From positions 1,319,606 to 1,383,605 of the forward strand of contig NZ_LELK01000001.1 in assembly GCF_001039475.1 (NCBI RefSeq): a DNA stretch of 64,000 nucleotides. Direction: 5' to 3'. The notes under the pieces were generated by a model. The model saw nothing but the letters and a program-made list of their open reading frames with translations, made no database searches and had not been told where the DNA came from. The number at the start of each line of letters is the position of its first letter. Position 1 is the stretch's first letter. Shown here one piece after another: positions 28,230 through 37,491 of this stretch. A program made the position numbers and the translations under genes. This DNA is from Guptibacillus hwajinpoensis (GTDB taxonomy: Bacteria > Bacillota > Bacilli > Bacillales > Guptibacillaceae).

Positions 28230-31200
28230 TCGATCGATAGAGTACGGCTGCCATCAAAAAAGTAAAGTACTTTTTCATTGCACGGCATCTTCCAGATTTC
28301 ATTGATCGCCTTTTCATATAGTTGAAGCTGGGTTGTATATCTGCGCTTCATCGTTTCCATCGCCTGTTCCTCAGATGAGAAGCGTTCATGAATCACATCC
28401 GTTTTGTAATCCACTAACGTTAATGCTCCATCTTCATCACGAAGGATACAGTCGATGACACCTTGAAGAACGACCGTTTCTTGATCGCCTTCAAAATCAC
28501 CATAGATCCACTTCGAATCAACACCTAGGCTAAACGGCACTTCTTTGTATATTTCTGAAGCATTTCTCATTTTCTCACCAAGATCTGATTCGACTAACTG
28601 ATGAATCTGATGAAGATCAATGGCCATAGCTTGTTCAGCAGTTAACAACTCTTTCCTCTCAAGCTTTGCAATGACATTTCGAATTGATGATTCATCATGC
28701 TGTTTTTTCAAATCTAAATGTTGCATGACGATATGCATAGCCGTACCTCTTTCAGCAGGCGTAAGCTGTTTACTTTGTAGAAAACGAGGTCGTTCTTTTA
28801 ACGATTGACTAAATCCTTTTACAAGCTGATTATCACTTCGCTCATCTTGAAAAATCTCTCTTTGTCGTTTCACTTCTGTGACTGATTGTTTTGATCTTGT
28901 CTCAGTAGCAGCCTTATGCTCATAAGTCCAGTTTAACCTTTTCTCAACTTGGTCTTTATGAACGCTCACTTCCGGAATCTGTTTCCTTTGTTGAAGAAGC
29001 GTTTCATACTCCTGATGTTTTTGCACTTCTTCCATTTCTACCTCTGCAAAACTTGCAGCTTCATGAACCGTTAGGGACCATCTAGAAGGATGTTGATGGA
29101 CTTCTTCATGAAAAGGTAAGCTCGCTCTTCCTTCCATGATAGAAGAAAGATCTCTGTGCCTAATAATCGATGGGCCGATCCAGCTTAAATAAGACTTTCC
29201 TTTCGATCGCTCATAATCTGATAAAAGCCACTCTTCGCTAGCTGCTCCTGTCCAGGATAAGATCTCTTTTTCCCAATCGTTTACTGTCCCTACTAGGATA
29301 ACCTTTTCCTTCGCTCGAGTTAACGCGACATAGAGGACGCGCATTTCCTCCGCTAGCATTTCAAGCTTCATTCGCTTCTGAAGCGTAAAATAAGGAAGCG
29401 TTGGAAAACTGATTCGATCATGAGGATCAATGAACTTTGTAGCAAGCCCGAATTCTTTGTGTACAAGCATAGGATTGGCCATATCTCTCATGTTAAATTG
29501 CTTTGCAATACCAGCTATAAAGACGACGGGAAACTCAAGTCCTTTACTTTTATGAATGGTCATAACACGCACGACATCCTCTTGTTCACCAAGAGCTCGA
29601 GCTGTACCCAGGTCGCCGCCGCGTTCTTTCATTCGATCAATAAAGCGTAGGAAGCGGAACAGCCCTCGAAAGGACGTTGCTTCATATTGTCTCGCGCGAT
29701 CATATAGCGCACGTAAATTTGCTTGACGCTGCAAGCCAGCAGGCATCCCACCAACAAATTCGAAATAGTTGGTCTCCCTGTAAAGCTGCCAAATCAATTC
29801 ACTTAACGATGCTTGTCTTGCTTGCTCTCTCCAACGGTTCAAGTTAGTAAGGAACGTTGTAAGCGTTTCGGATAACCGATTGCTTTCTGTTTCAGAATAA
29901 CGCTGTAGAGCTGCGAAATAACTTGAATGTTTCTCATTGATTCGTATAAGCGCAAGTTCTTCCTCAGATAACCCTATGATTGGTGAACGTAGTACGGAGG
30001 CAAGTGGAATATCTTGATATGGATTATCGATCACGTTTAAGAGACTCATCATCACAGCTACTTCCGTTGCTTCAAAATACCCAGATGCAAGATCTGAATA
30101 AGAAGGAATTCCTGCTTGCTTCAATTCTTCCAAGATAACAGGTGCCCAGCTAGCTGTCGCACGCAATAAAATCACCATGTCACGGTACTGAATTGGCCTC
30201 ATGCGCTCTTCTTTACGATCGTATACCTTTATTCGTTCTGTCTCACTTTTCCCCATCATTGCTTTAATATTTGAAGCAATGAGACGCGCTTCTAGCTGAA
30301 CTTTCTCAACGTCTTCTCCATCTTCCTCATTATCAGAGCTTTGATCAATCACATGCACTTCTGGTACAACCGTGTCAGAGTGCGGATAGCTTGCTCCTGG
30401 GATTAATTCCGCAGCTTCGTCGTATTCGATTTCACCAACACGCTCGTCCATGATTTGTTTAAAGATATAATTTGTACCATTCAATACTTCTTCTCTACTT
30501 CGAAAGTTTCGTGCGAGATCAATTCGCTTTGAAGAATCAGCAGAAGACCTGCCAAACGTTTTGTATTTGGAAAGAAATAGACCAGGTTCTGCAAGACGAA
30601 AACGGTAGATACTTTGCTTAACATCGCCAACCATAAAGCGATTTCCGCCTGACTCATCACTCCTGCTGATCGCATTAAGAATCGTTTCCTGGACGGAGTT
30701 TGTATCCTGATACTCATCAATTAGCACTTCCGCAAATTGCGTTTGGTATTCACGAGCGGCACTCGAAGGAATCGGATTCATAGGCGTTGAAGCCTGATCT
30801 AATAAAATCGAAAGACAATAATGTTCTAGGTCACTATAATCGACTAGCCCTTTTTCTTTCTTCAGTAAGGAATAGCGCTCTCGAAATTCATTTACCAGTG
30901 AAGAAAGAGTGCCTAATACAGGAGCTAGTTTAACGATGTCGTCTAGATACTCCTCGGGATTCCTCTGGAAAAGGTCTTCTTTAAGACTTTGTATGGTTTT
31001 CTTCACTCGGTCTCGCATAGCTTTGACCGTTTCAATCATACCGGAATCGAATTGATCGCCTTTACACGGTTTTAATCGACCAAACGATGCTGTTTCAAAA
31101 GCTTCTTTTAACGACTCCCAAGATTCTGAAGCAGCCTGCAGAAGACTTGAAACCATTTGCCTTTCTGGCTCAAGTGATGAAAGATATGGCTCAGGACCTC

Positions 31201-31948
31201 CTGGTGCTGATGCTAGTTCAATCGCTTTGTCCTGAACCTCTTTCATACCTTCAAGCTGAAGAACAACGTCTTTCATTAGTTCTTTCACCCAAACGAGTTC
31301 GTTAAATTCTACCTTGTTAGCTTCTTCATATAATCTAACGCTGTCTGCTAACCATTGTTCAGGCCAAGGGTGGCTCGATGAGAAATGATAAAGCCGTTCA
31401 ACAAGAAGCTGGAGATCAACATCACTACGATCACTGCTGTACCGATCAACCAGATCGTAAAATGCCTCGTTCTCTGCCTTGCTGTAATGCTCTTCAAACA
31501 ACTCTTCCATAGCTTCTTCTCTAAGAAGCGCAGCCTCTGTTTGGTCTGCAACGCGAAAAGCTGGATCCAAATCAATCTCATAATAATACCTACGGAGTAC
31601 TTCCATACAGAATGAGTGCAGCGTTGAGATCGAAGCTCTATTCAGCATCGAAAGCTGTCTTCTTAGATAAAGGGAAGAAGGGTCTTCCTTTAATCTTTCT
31701 TCAAGTGCTTCACCAATCCGATGTCTCATTTCGGCTGCAGCAGCATTCGTAAAAGTTACGACAAGGATCCGGTCAACTTCAGCAGGATCGTTCTCATCTG
31801 CAAGTCTTCGAATGATGCGCTCTACTAAAACAGCTGTTTTCCCAGATCCAGCTGCTGCAGCAACAAGCACATCCTGATTACGAGCTGCAATTGCATCCCA
31901 TTGCTCATCTGTCCATCTAGATCCTTCGGGTTTATCAATTGGATTCAT
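28226..31948 (-). CDS. addA: ATP-dependent helicase/nuclease AddA
   Basis: This 1240-aa UvrD-like helicase has Walker A VAAAAGSGKTAVLVERI near residue 35, VTFTNAAAAEMRHRIG, DEYQDTNSVQE near 415 and VMTIHKSKGLEFPVVF near 820. A C-terminal RecB-type nuclease motif LTLVDYKTDVI lies near 1180. With AddB it resects double-strand breaks up to a Chi site. ATG 31948 overlaps the addB stop by 14 bases, indicating translational coupling. Confidence 0.97.
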   Translation of the reverse strand: MNPIDKPEGSRWTDEQWDAIAARNQDVLVAAAAGSGKTAVLVERIIRRLADENDPAEVDRILVVTFTNAAAAEMRHRIGEALEERLKEDPSSLYLRRQLSMLNRASISTLHSFCMEVLRRYYYEIDLDPAFRVADQTEAALLREEAMEELFEEHYSKAENEAFYDLVDRYSSDRSDVDLQLLVERLYHFSSSHPWPEQWLADSVRLYEEANKVEFNELVWVKELMKDVVLQLEGMKEVQDKAIELASAPGGPEPYLSSLEPERQMVSSLLQAASESWESLKEAFETASFGRLKPCKGDQFDSGMIETVKAMRDRVKKTIQSLKEDLFQRNPEEYLDDIVKLAPVLGTLSSLVNEFRERYSLLKKEKGLVDYSDLEHYCLSILLDQASTPMNPIPSSAAREYQTQFAEVLIDEYQDTNSVQETILNAISRSDESGGNRFMVGDVKQSIYRFRLAEPGLFLSKYKTFGRSSADSSKRIDLARNFRSREEVLNGTNYIFKQIMDERVGEIEYDEAAELIPGASYPHSDTVVPEVHVIDQSSDNEEDGEDVEKVQLEARLIASNIKAMMGKSETERIKVYDRKEERMRPIQYRDMVILLRATASWAPVILEELKQAGIPSYSDLASGYFEATEVAVMMSLLNVIDNPYQDIPLASVLRSPIIGLSEEELALIRINEKHSSYFAALQRYSETESNRLSETLTTFLTNLNRWREQARQASLSELIWQLYRETNYFEFVGGMPAGLQRQANLRALYDRARQYEATSFRGLFRFLRFIDRMKERGGDLGTARALGEQEDVVRVMTIHKSKGLEFPVVFIAGIAKQFNMRDMANPMLVHKEFGLATKFIDPHDRISFPTLPYFTLQKRMKLEMLAEEMRVLYVALTRAKEKVILVGTVNDWEKEILSWTGAASEEWLLSDYERSKGKSYLSWIGPSIIRHRDLSSIMEGRASLPFHEEVHQHPSRWSLTVHEAASFAEVEMEEVQKHQEYETLLQQRKQIPEVSVHKDQVEKRLNWTYEHKAATETRSKQSVTEVKRQREIFQDERSDNQLVKGFSQSLKERPRFLQSKQLTPAERGTAMHIVMQHLDLKKQHDESSIRNVIAKLERKELLTAEQAMAIDLHQIHQLVESDLGEKMRNASEIYKEVPFSLGVDSKWIYGDFEGDQETVVLQGVIDCILRDEDGALTLVDYKTDVIHERFSSEEQAMETMKRRYTTQLQLYEKAINEIWKMPCNEKVLYFFDGSRTLSID

Positions 31949-34900
31949 TCTTGTCTTCCCCCTCTCTCATCCGTCTTAAAATTGTTTCATCATCTTCAAC
32001 TGGGATTTGCTTGTAAACATTGTCTTCCATCGCCTGATCAAATTGACAAAACGATCGGTACGAGCAGAATGTACACGGTATTCTATCTTTCATTTTGTAC
32101 GGATCAATATCGATTCGTCCTTCAGAAATATCTGTTCCAATTTTCTGGATCGTATTTCTTGTAAATGATCTTAGCGAATGAAAGTCATCAGAAGAAAGCA
32201 CCGATGAATTCTTATAGAAACTACCATCTTTCTTAAGCGCAGCTGGTATAATATCTGATTTCTTTACTTCAATATCTTGATCCATTAAACTCACTACATC
32301 CTTATCAGCAAGAAGAAGTCCTTTCATCTTAAACTTCTTAAACAACTCTTGTTGAATCGCAGCTTGTCCTGGAGCTGATGTTTGTAGCATCGGGTTGTGA
32401 ACATGGAAGTACAGCATACCTGCAGCAGTCGCGTTACGACCAAGCCACACGTTCGCATTCGTAATCACCACGTCAAGATATGTGAGCATTTGTAGAGCTA
32501 GTCCAAAATACACTTCTGATAGATCAAGTGAAGTACCGCTCGACTTATAATCAATAATCCGTAGCAGTAGTTCATCGCCATTAAACGCTTGATCAACCCG
32601 ATCGACTCGCCCAATTAGTTGAAGCTTCACACCATTTTTCAGCGTAAACTCAATCGGTGGTAGCTCCTGGTTTGGCCCAAACCCTAGTTCAAGGCCCGCT
32701 GGTTGAAACCCACTTTTTTGGGCTTGCTGACCGAGGACCGAAGAAGCACGACCTACAACTTGAGTTAATTTTCTCATGATGTAATGGTAACGGTTGGAAC
32801 TTAGTAGAATCTCATTCTGAAGCTTTGGAGCGATTTGTTTAACAATTTCACCAGACAACTCATAGTACTGATTTGAAGAAAGCTTTCCCCAATCCCAGTG
32901 ACGTTGCTTAATCGTTTCAGCCATCATATTAAGAGCAGCATGGAAAAGCTGACCTATATCAGGAGCTTCAAGTTTGAATGTTGCTCGCTCTTTCAATTTT
33001 AATCCGTGAGAAGCAAATTGCGAGAATGCACAGGATTTGTAACGTTCCATTCGTGATACACTCGCTTGAATATTCGAACCATAGAGTTTCCTACTAGTAT
33101 CGTCAGATAAATTCTGAGCTTTATTTCGATAGAATAAACTATCGATTAACCGTAACTTATCATCTTGAGAAGGGTTCATGACAAACCAGTTGTATGCGTC
33201 CCACCAAATAGAATCTATTGGGTATCCCCGATTCCACTGTCGAAGCTGCCCTGTTAACCTTCCAATTGTTTTAGAAGGATTTGTGATAAATGATAGCTCG
33301 TCGATCGACTCACCAGGTTCTGCGAACTTTAATCCAATCTCAAGATCTGGAAACATTTCCTGTAATCGATTCATTACAATCGATGGTTGGAGCCCTTTTC
33401 CTTCTTCATCTGCAAGCGGACAACTCACCCATAATGCATCCGATGGAGTAGAAAGAGAATGATAAATAAGGAATTCTTCGTCTAAAAGGCGACGTTTCAA
33501 ACCTGGTGCTAGCTGAATGCCTTGTTCTTCTAGCTTCTCTCGATCCTGTTCGCTTAGGAGACCATCTTCTTGAATCCTCGCTGGTAAAACACCATCATTC
33601 ACACCTAACAGAAAACCACACTTCACATTAGTAAATCGAGTTCGGTCAATGCTTCCAATCACCACCTGATCAAGTGACGCTGGAACGAGGGCAAATTTCA
33701 TGCTTTCAATTCCTGCTTCAAGTAATTTCGTAAACTGCTCAACAGAAAGCTTTTGATCTCCGATTAGCTCCACTGTTTCATCTAGAAGCGAGATCACAGC
33801 ATCCCAAACCTGGTCGTGCTCTCTTGCTTTAGTAAGCTGACCAGATTGTTCAGCTTTCTCTTTCAAGCGATCTACTTTTTCAGCTGCATTACTGTTCTCA
33901 AGAAGGTAATAAAGAGCTTCGCACATATCTCTTACCGTATTTGCTTTCGTCATCTTTCTTTCAAATTTCTCAAGGGGCGTAGATACCCAGTCTTTCGTTT
34001 CGTTAAGTCGATCTTCCATCTTCTCAAGTTCATCCGATGTAATTGTTTCTTTATCTTCAAGCTGACGATAAATATTCGACTTCCATCTTTCTCCTGTCTT
34101 CCAACGGTACCCTTTAATTCCTCTAGCAATAACGTAATTTTCAAGTTCATCCATTCGCTCTCGAATACCTTCTACACTCTCACCAGTGTCATCTGGGAAT
34201 AATAATTCTGTTTTCACACAGCGGAATACAGCTTCATACCGCCAATTGTATTGAATAATATCCAAACTTGATCGAAGAAGTTCAATTAACGGGTGATGAA
34301 GCATTGTTCTTTTCTGATCAGAAAAAATCGGTATCTCATGGTCTCCGAAGATGGTTTCAACCAATTCATAATAAGATGTCATGTTTCTAACCATGACAGA
34401 GATATCACGGAAGCGATAACCCTCATCTCGAACAAGTCTGAGTGTTTCTCTAGCAGCCGCTTCTACTTCTGAGCGAATATTAACTGCATGGTGCAATTGA
34501 ATGTTCTTCAGTTGACCGCTATAAAGAATAGGTGGTCTTTCACCATAGTTAGCCTCTAAATGAGCAAGTTCACTACTTTGATACCGTTTTTGGGAAGTTA
34601 AAACAATGGAATCCTTAACCTCAGCTCCTTCTTCATTCGCCATCGCTAGAAGTGCCTGATACGTTTTCCCAGGTTCATGAAACAAATCAAGCTCATGAAT
34701 AGCAGAAAGGTTCATTTCTGGATCCATCGTAATGGTGAACGAGAGGTTCGTCCCCTTCTTGATCAGCGCCTGAATCACTAGAAGCTCCTGAGGCGTAAAA
34801 CTATGAAAACCATCAATCAAAATCGTAGCACCATCGAGGTAGCTTGATTCTTCTATTTTCTCAGCAAGAAGTGCTAAATAGTCTTCCGAATCAAGATAAT

Positions 34901-35429
34901 GGCCAATCATGGCCTTTTGAAATGCATCGTAAACGAGATGAAGATCAAATAGCTTATCTTTAAGTAAGCTGCGTTCATCTTCTGTATATAAATCATTCGC
35001 GTAATTTCTAATATCATCTGGTTCAAGACAATAGCGCTTGAATTCTGTAACCATATCATTTAGCTGTTCAATATAACCTGTTTTTTCAGATGAACGTTGG
35101 TATATTCTCAGGTGCTGCTTATTCTCCTCAATAATATGACGAAGCATCATGCTTGTCCCAACGCTTGTAAGATGAGGGCGTGCCATGCCTCCCGTTTCTT
35201 GTAGGACTTTCCAGGCAAGCCTTGTAAAGCTGAACACCTGTGCACGAATCATTCCTTTTAAGTCTCGGTTATGTACTAACTCATATTCTGATTGGAATGT
35301 CATTTGTTCTGGAACTAAATAAATCATATCCTGACCGATAGGCCGATTCGTTAATTCATTCTGTATTTCTGATAAGCAATAGTCCGTTTTCCCGCTCCCC
35401 GACCTGCCAATGACAAACTGAACCGTCAT
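31935..35429 (-). CDS. addB: ATP-dependent helicase/deoxyribonuclease subunit AddB
   Basis: The 1164-aa protein has an N-terminal Walker A (FVIGRSGSGKTDYCL) and a C-terminal nuclease motif (LLLRIIDYKSSGTS). The four cysteines of the AddB iron-sulphur cluster are visible (YKSCAFSQF near 795 and CTFCSYRSFC near 1125). Ribosome site CTAGGAGGCAGAAAA. First gene of the addB-addA-sbcD-sbcC series, the same order as in B. subtilis. Confidence 0.97.
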   Translation of the reverse strand: MTVQFVIGRSGSGKTDYCLSEIQNELTNRPIGQDMIYLVPEQMTFQSEYELVHNRDLKGMIRAQVFSFTRLAWKVLQETGGMARPHLTSVGTSMMLRHIIEENKQHLRIYQRSSEKTGYIEQLNDMVTEFKRYCLEPDDIRNYANDLYTEDERSLLKDKLFDLHLVYDAFQKAMIGHYLDSEDYLALLAEKIEESSYLDGATILIDGFHSFTPQELLVIQALIKKGTNLSFTITMDPEMNLSAIHELDLFHEPGKTYQALLAMANEEGAEVKDSIVLTSQKRYQSSELAHLEANYGERPPILYSGQLKNIQLHHAVNIRSEVEAAARETLRLVRDEGYRFRDISVMVRNMTSYYELVETIFGDHEIPIFSDQKRTMLHHPLIELLRSSLDIIQYNWRYEAVFRCVKTELLFPDDTGESVEGIRERMDELENYVIARGIKGYRWKTGERWKSNIYRQLEDKETITSDELEKMEDRLNETKDWVSTPLEKFERKMTKANTVRDMCEALYYLLENSNAAEKVDRLKEKAEQSGQLTKAREHDQVWDAVISLLDETVELIGDQKLSVEQFTKLLEAGIESMKFALVPASLDQVVIGSIDRTRFTNVKCGFLLGVNDGVLPARIQEDGLLSEQDREKLEEQGIQLAPGLKRRLLDEEFLIYHSLSTPSDALWVSCPLADEEGKGLQPSIVMNRLQEMFPDLEIGLKFAEPGESIDELSFITNPSKTIGRLTGQLRQWNRGYPIDSIWWDAYNWFVMNPSQDDKLRLIDSLFYRNKAQNLSDDTSRKLYGSNIQASVSRMERYKSCAFSQFASHGLKLKERATFKLEAPDIGQLFHAALNMMAETIKQRHWDWGKLSSNQYYELSGEIVKQIAPKLQNEILLSSNRYHYIMRKLTQVVGRASSVLGQQAQKSGFQPAGLELGFGPNQELPPIEFTLKNGVKLQLIGRVDRVDQAFNGDELLLRIIDYKSSGTSLDLSEVYFGLALQMLTYLDVVITNANVWLGRNATAAGMLYFHVHNPMLQTSAPGQAAIQQELFKKFKMKGLLLADKDVVSLMDQDIEVKKSDIIPAALKKDGSFYKNSSVLSSDDFHSLRSFTRNTIQKIGTDISEGRIDIDPYKMKDRIPCTFCSYRSFCQFDQAMEDNVYKQIPVEDDETILRRMREGEDKNESN

Positions 35430-35624
35430 TTTTCTGCCTCCTAGTCACTAAACCCTATTTTCTACACCTATTATCTCATGTTTTCCCGATATTGAATAGG
35501 ATCGATAAGAAAATACGTTCGCATATCGAGTAGCTAAATATTGTAAAAAGCAGACATAAGGTTTTTAGCTATAGTAGCAAGGGTATACCTTAGATAAGAC
35601 TATAATGATAAGGGAGTTTTGAAC

Positions 35625-35819
35625 ATGGAGAAAGAACTTGAAACGTTTAAATGGGAACTCAACCGCCTAACTCGAGATATGTCAGAGTTTGTACACAGTT
35701 ATGAAAAACTAGACGACGGGCAAAAACGAAGCGTAGCAGACAATTACCCTTTCACCTCAGATCTTCATGACTTAAAAAACATGCTTGCGAAATGGAACGA
35801 TACCGTAAATAAAATGTAA
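35625..35819 (+). CDS. Small hypothetical protein, helical
   Basis: This 64-aa, charged protein (MEKELETFKWELNRLTRD...) is probably two helices with no signal or membrane segment. ATG 35625 has AGGGAG eight bases upstream; a TTG two codons earlier is too close to that site. It is monocistronic, divergent from addB, with its own terminator. I do not recognise the family. Confidence 0.65.
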   Translation: MEKELETFKWELNRLTRDMSEFVHSYEKLDDGQKRSVADNYPFTSDLHDLKNMLAKWNDTVNKM

Positions 35820-35822
35820 ACG

Positions 35823-35854
35823 AAAGAGCACTTCCTATCGTGGAAGTGCTCTTT
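35823..35854 (+). terminator. Intrinsic terminator
   Basis: AAAGAGCACTTCC / GGAAGTGCTCTTT directly after the preceding stop codon. Confidence 0.88.
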
Positions 35855-35948
35855 AATTGGTACAATTCCTCCTCATTAAGTTTATACATGTTTTCTTTAC
35901 GAGACTCATACAACTAGAGAATGAAGGTTGTATTGAAGGAGGTCGAGC

Positions 35949-36158
35949 ATGTATACAAACAGGAAGTATTATGAACCTTATGTTGGTCCTTTTGATCCAT
36001 GTCCCCCTATTCGAGTGAAGTCGTATTCAACTCCCCCTAACCTCTATATGGGCTTTCAGCCTCCTGGACTTGAACAATATTCTGCCCGGGAAGCTTTGTA
36101 TCGAGGTACTCTCTGGAAAGCCCTATGTGACCCATATCGTTCAAAACGGGAGGAGTAA
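35949..36158 (+). CDS. cotJA: Spore coat associated protein CotJA
   Basis: This 69-aa protein is rich in Pro/Tyr (YVGPFDPCPPIRVKSY..., ARE-ALYRGTLWKAL near the C-terminus), matching the CotJA family. GAAGGAGGTCGAGC precedes the ATG. CATACAACT at 35907-35915 resembles a sigma-E -10 element, and cotJ is a mother-cell (sigma-E) operon in B. subtilis. First gene of cotJA-cotJB-cotJC. Confidence 0.9.
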   Translation: MYTNRKYYEPYVGPFDPCPPIRVKSYSTPPNLYMGFQPPGLEQYSAREALYRGTLWKALCDPYRSKREE

Positions 36159-36160
36159 CA

Positions 36161-36427
36161 ATGGCAAACAAACAGCTTCCTAAGGCGTATTATGAGCTCC
36201 TTGAGGAACTACAAGCATGTGATTTTGTGCTCGTCGAACTAACCCTCTATCTAGACACACATCCAAATGACTATGAAGCGATTGAGCAATTCAATGAGTA
36301 TGCCAAAATGAGAAAACAGCTGAAGAAGCGTTACGAAAAAGAATATGGTCCATTGCAACAATACGGGAATAGCTACTCTAGTTACCCTTGGAATTGGGAC
36401 GATACACCATGGCCATGGCAAGTCTAG
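36161..36427 (+). CDS. cotJB: Spore coat protein CotJB
   Basis: The 88-aa protein contains ELQACDFVLVELTLYLDTHPND and ends in a Tyr/Trp-rich tail (YPWNWDDTPWPWQV), typical of CotJB. It starts 2 bp after the cotJA stop behind GGGAGGAGTAACA. Confidence 0.92.
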   Translation: MANKQLPKAYYELLEELQACDFVLVELTLYLDTHPNDYEAIEQFNEYAKMRKQLKKRYEKEYGPLQQYGNSYSSYPWNWDDTPWPWQV

Positions 36428-36447
36428 ATAGGAAAGGGTGAGTAACA

Positions 36448-37017
36448 ATTTGGATTTATGAGAAAAAATTACAATATCCAGTGAAAGTAAGCACATGTAA
36501 CCCTATGCTTGCTAAATTTCTAATTGAGCAATACGGCGGAGCCGACGGTGAACTTGCTGCCGCTCTAAGGTATTTAAATCAGCGCTATACCATTCCTGAT
36601 AAAGTAGTTGGATTGTTAACTGATATTGGAACAGAAGAATTTGCTCACCTTGAAATGATCGCAACGATGATTTATAAACTAACGAAAGATGCTACCGCCG
36701 ACCAGATGAAAGAAGCTGGTCTTGGAGCACATTATGCAAATCACGACAGCGCTCTTTACTATTCAAACGCAGCAGGCGTTCCATGGACAGCAAGTTATAT
36801 CGCTGCAAAAGGTGATCCTATAGCAGATCTATACGAAGATATCGCCGCCGAAGAAAAAGCACGCGCCACCTACCAATGGATCATCGACCTATCAGACGAC
36901 CCAGACCTCAACGACTCCCTCGCCTTCCTAAGAGAAAGAGAAATCATCCACTCCCAACGCTTTAGAGAAGCAGTTGAGATATTAAAAGAAGAAAGAGATA
37001 AAAAGAAGATATTTTAG
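36448..37017 (+). CDS. cotJC: Spore coat manganese-catalase-like protein CotJC, apparent AUU start
   Basis: The 189-aa di-manganese catalase-fold protein includes GGADGELAAALRYL, TEEFAHLEMIATM and the second ligand set EDIAAEEKARATYQ. No ATG, GTG or TTG gives the conserved N-terminus. The frame WIYEKKLQYPVKVSTCNP is open from ATT at 36448, with AAAGGGTGA ending six bases upstream, and this gives exactly the 189-aa B. subtilis length. An internal GTG at 36481 has no ribosome site. The first residue would be AUU-encoded fMet, unless the base is an error. Last gene of cotJABC, followed at once by a family C repeat. Confidence 0.9.
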   Translation: MWIYEKKLQYPVKVSTCNPMLAKFLIEQYGGADGELAAALRYLNQRYTIPDKVVGLLTDIGTEEFAHLEMIATMIYKLTKDATADQMKEAGLGAHYANHDSALYYSNAAGVPWTASYIAAKGDPIADLYEDIAAEEKARATYQWIIDLSDDPDLNDSLAFLREREIIHSQRFREAVEILKEERDKKKIF

Positions 37018-37020
37018 TTC

Positions 37021-37190
37021 GAAAGGCGGAAGTGGGCGGTTAGGTCCGACAAGCGCTGGAAGGATTTCATTTGAGCACGCTTTTTGTGCTCGGATGAAAT
37101 CCTGAAGCGACTCGAGGACCTGCCCACTGCAGCTAGATCGAAAGGCGGAAGTTGGCGGTTAGTTCCGACAAGCGCTGGAAGGATTTCATT
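37021..37190 (+). repeat. Family C structured repeat, copy C2 (with truncated second unit)
   Basis: The unit spans 37021-37139, with outer arms AGTGGGC/GCCCACT, middle arms AGGTCC/GGACCT and inner arms AGGATTTCATTTGAGCAC / GTGCTCGGATGAAATCCT. A partial tandem unit begins at 37140 and stops after one inner arm. The inner arm shares no sequence with copy C1 beyond GCAC-like ends. Confidence 0.88.
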
Positions 37191-37220
37191 CCAAAACGCC
37201 CTTCTCTCCTCATAAAAAAA

Positions 37221-37444
37221 GGCTCCTTTCTAAAAGTTTGTTGCTTTGGAAAGAATTTTTATATAAAAAACGACACTTCGCTAATTGGAGCGGAAGGATG
37301 CTCGACTCCTGCGGGACTAGTGGGACAGGTGAGACCCCACAGGAGCGTACGAGGAGGCTCAAGCGTCCCACCCCGCGGAAAGCGAGCATCCTGGAGCGGA
37401 AATTAACCACTTATCTAAAACCAACAATGTCTACGAAAAGAGCC
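37221..37444 (-). repeat. Family A repeat, copy A6 (reverse orientation, near full)
   Basis: GGCTCCTTTCTAAAAGTTTG at the left, the complete GC-rich core, and CAACAATGTCTACGAAAAGAGCC at the right. A-rich runs flank both ends. The 474 bp between cotJC and yhjE hold only repeats and a terminator. Confidence 0.92.
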
Positions 37445-37457
37445 TAAAAAAAATAAC

Positions 37458-37488
37458 ATAAAACCATGCACTCTGTGCATGGTTTTAT
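37458..37488 (-). terminator. Intrinsic terminator of yhjE
   Basis: AAACCATGCAC / GTGCATGGTTT with a T-rich tail on the minus strand. Confidence 0.85.
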
Positions 37489-37491
37489 CAT

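Noticed and set aside
33816..34202. 128-codon plus-strand frame
   Set aside because: Antisense to addB; Phe/Ser-rich product typical of shadow frames.
37152..37447. Overlapping 60-85 codon frames in the cotJC-yhjE gap
   Set aside because: They run through the family C and A repeats; the same frames recur at other copies, such as 45671-45967.
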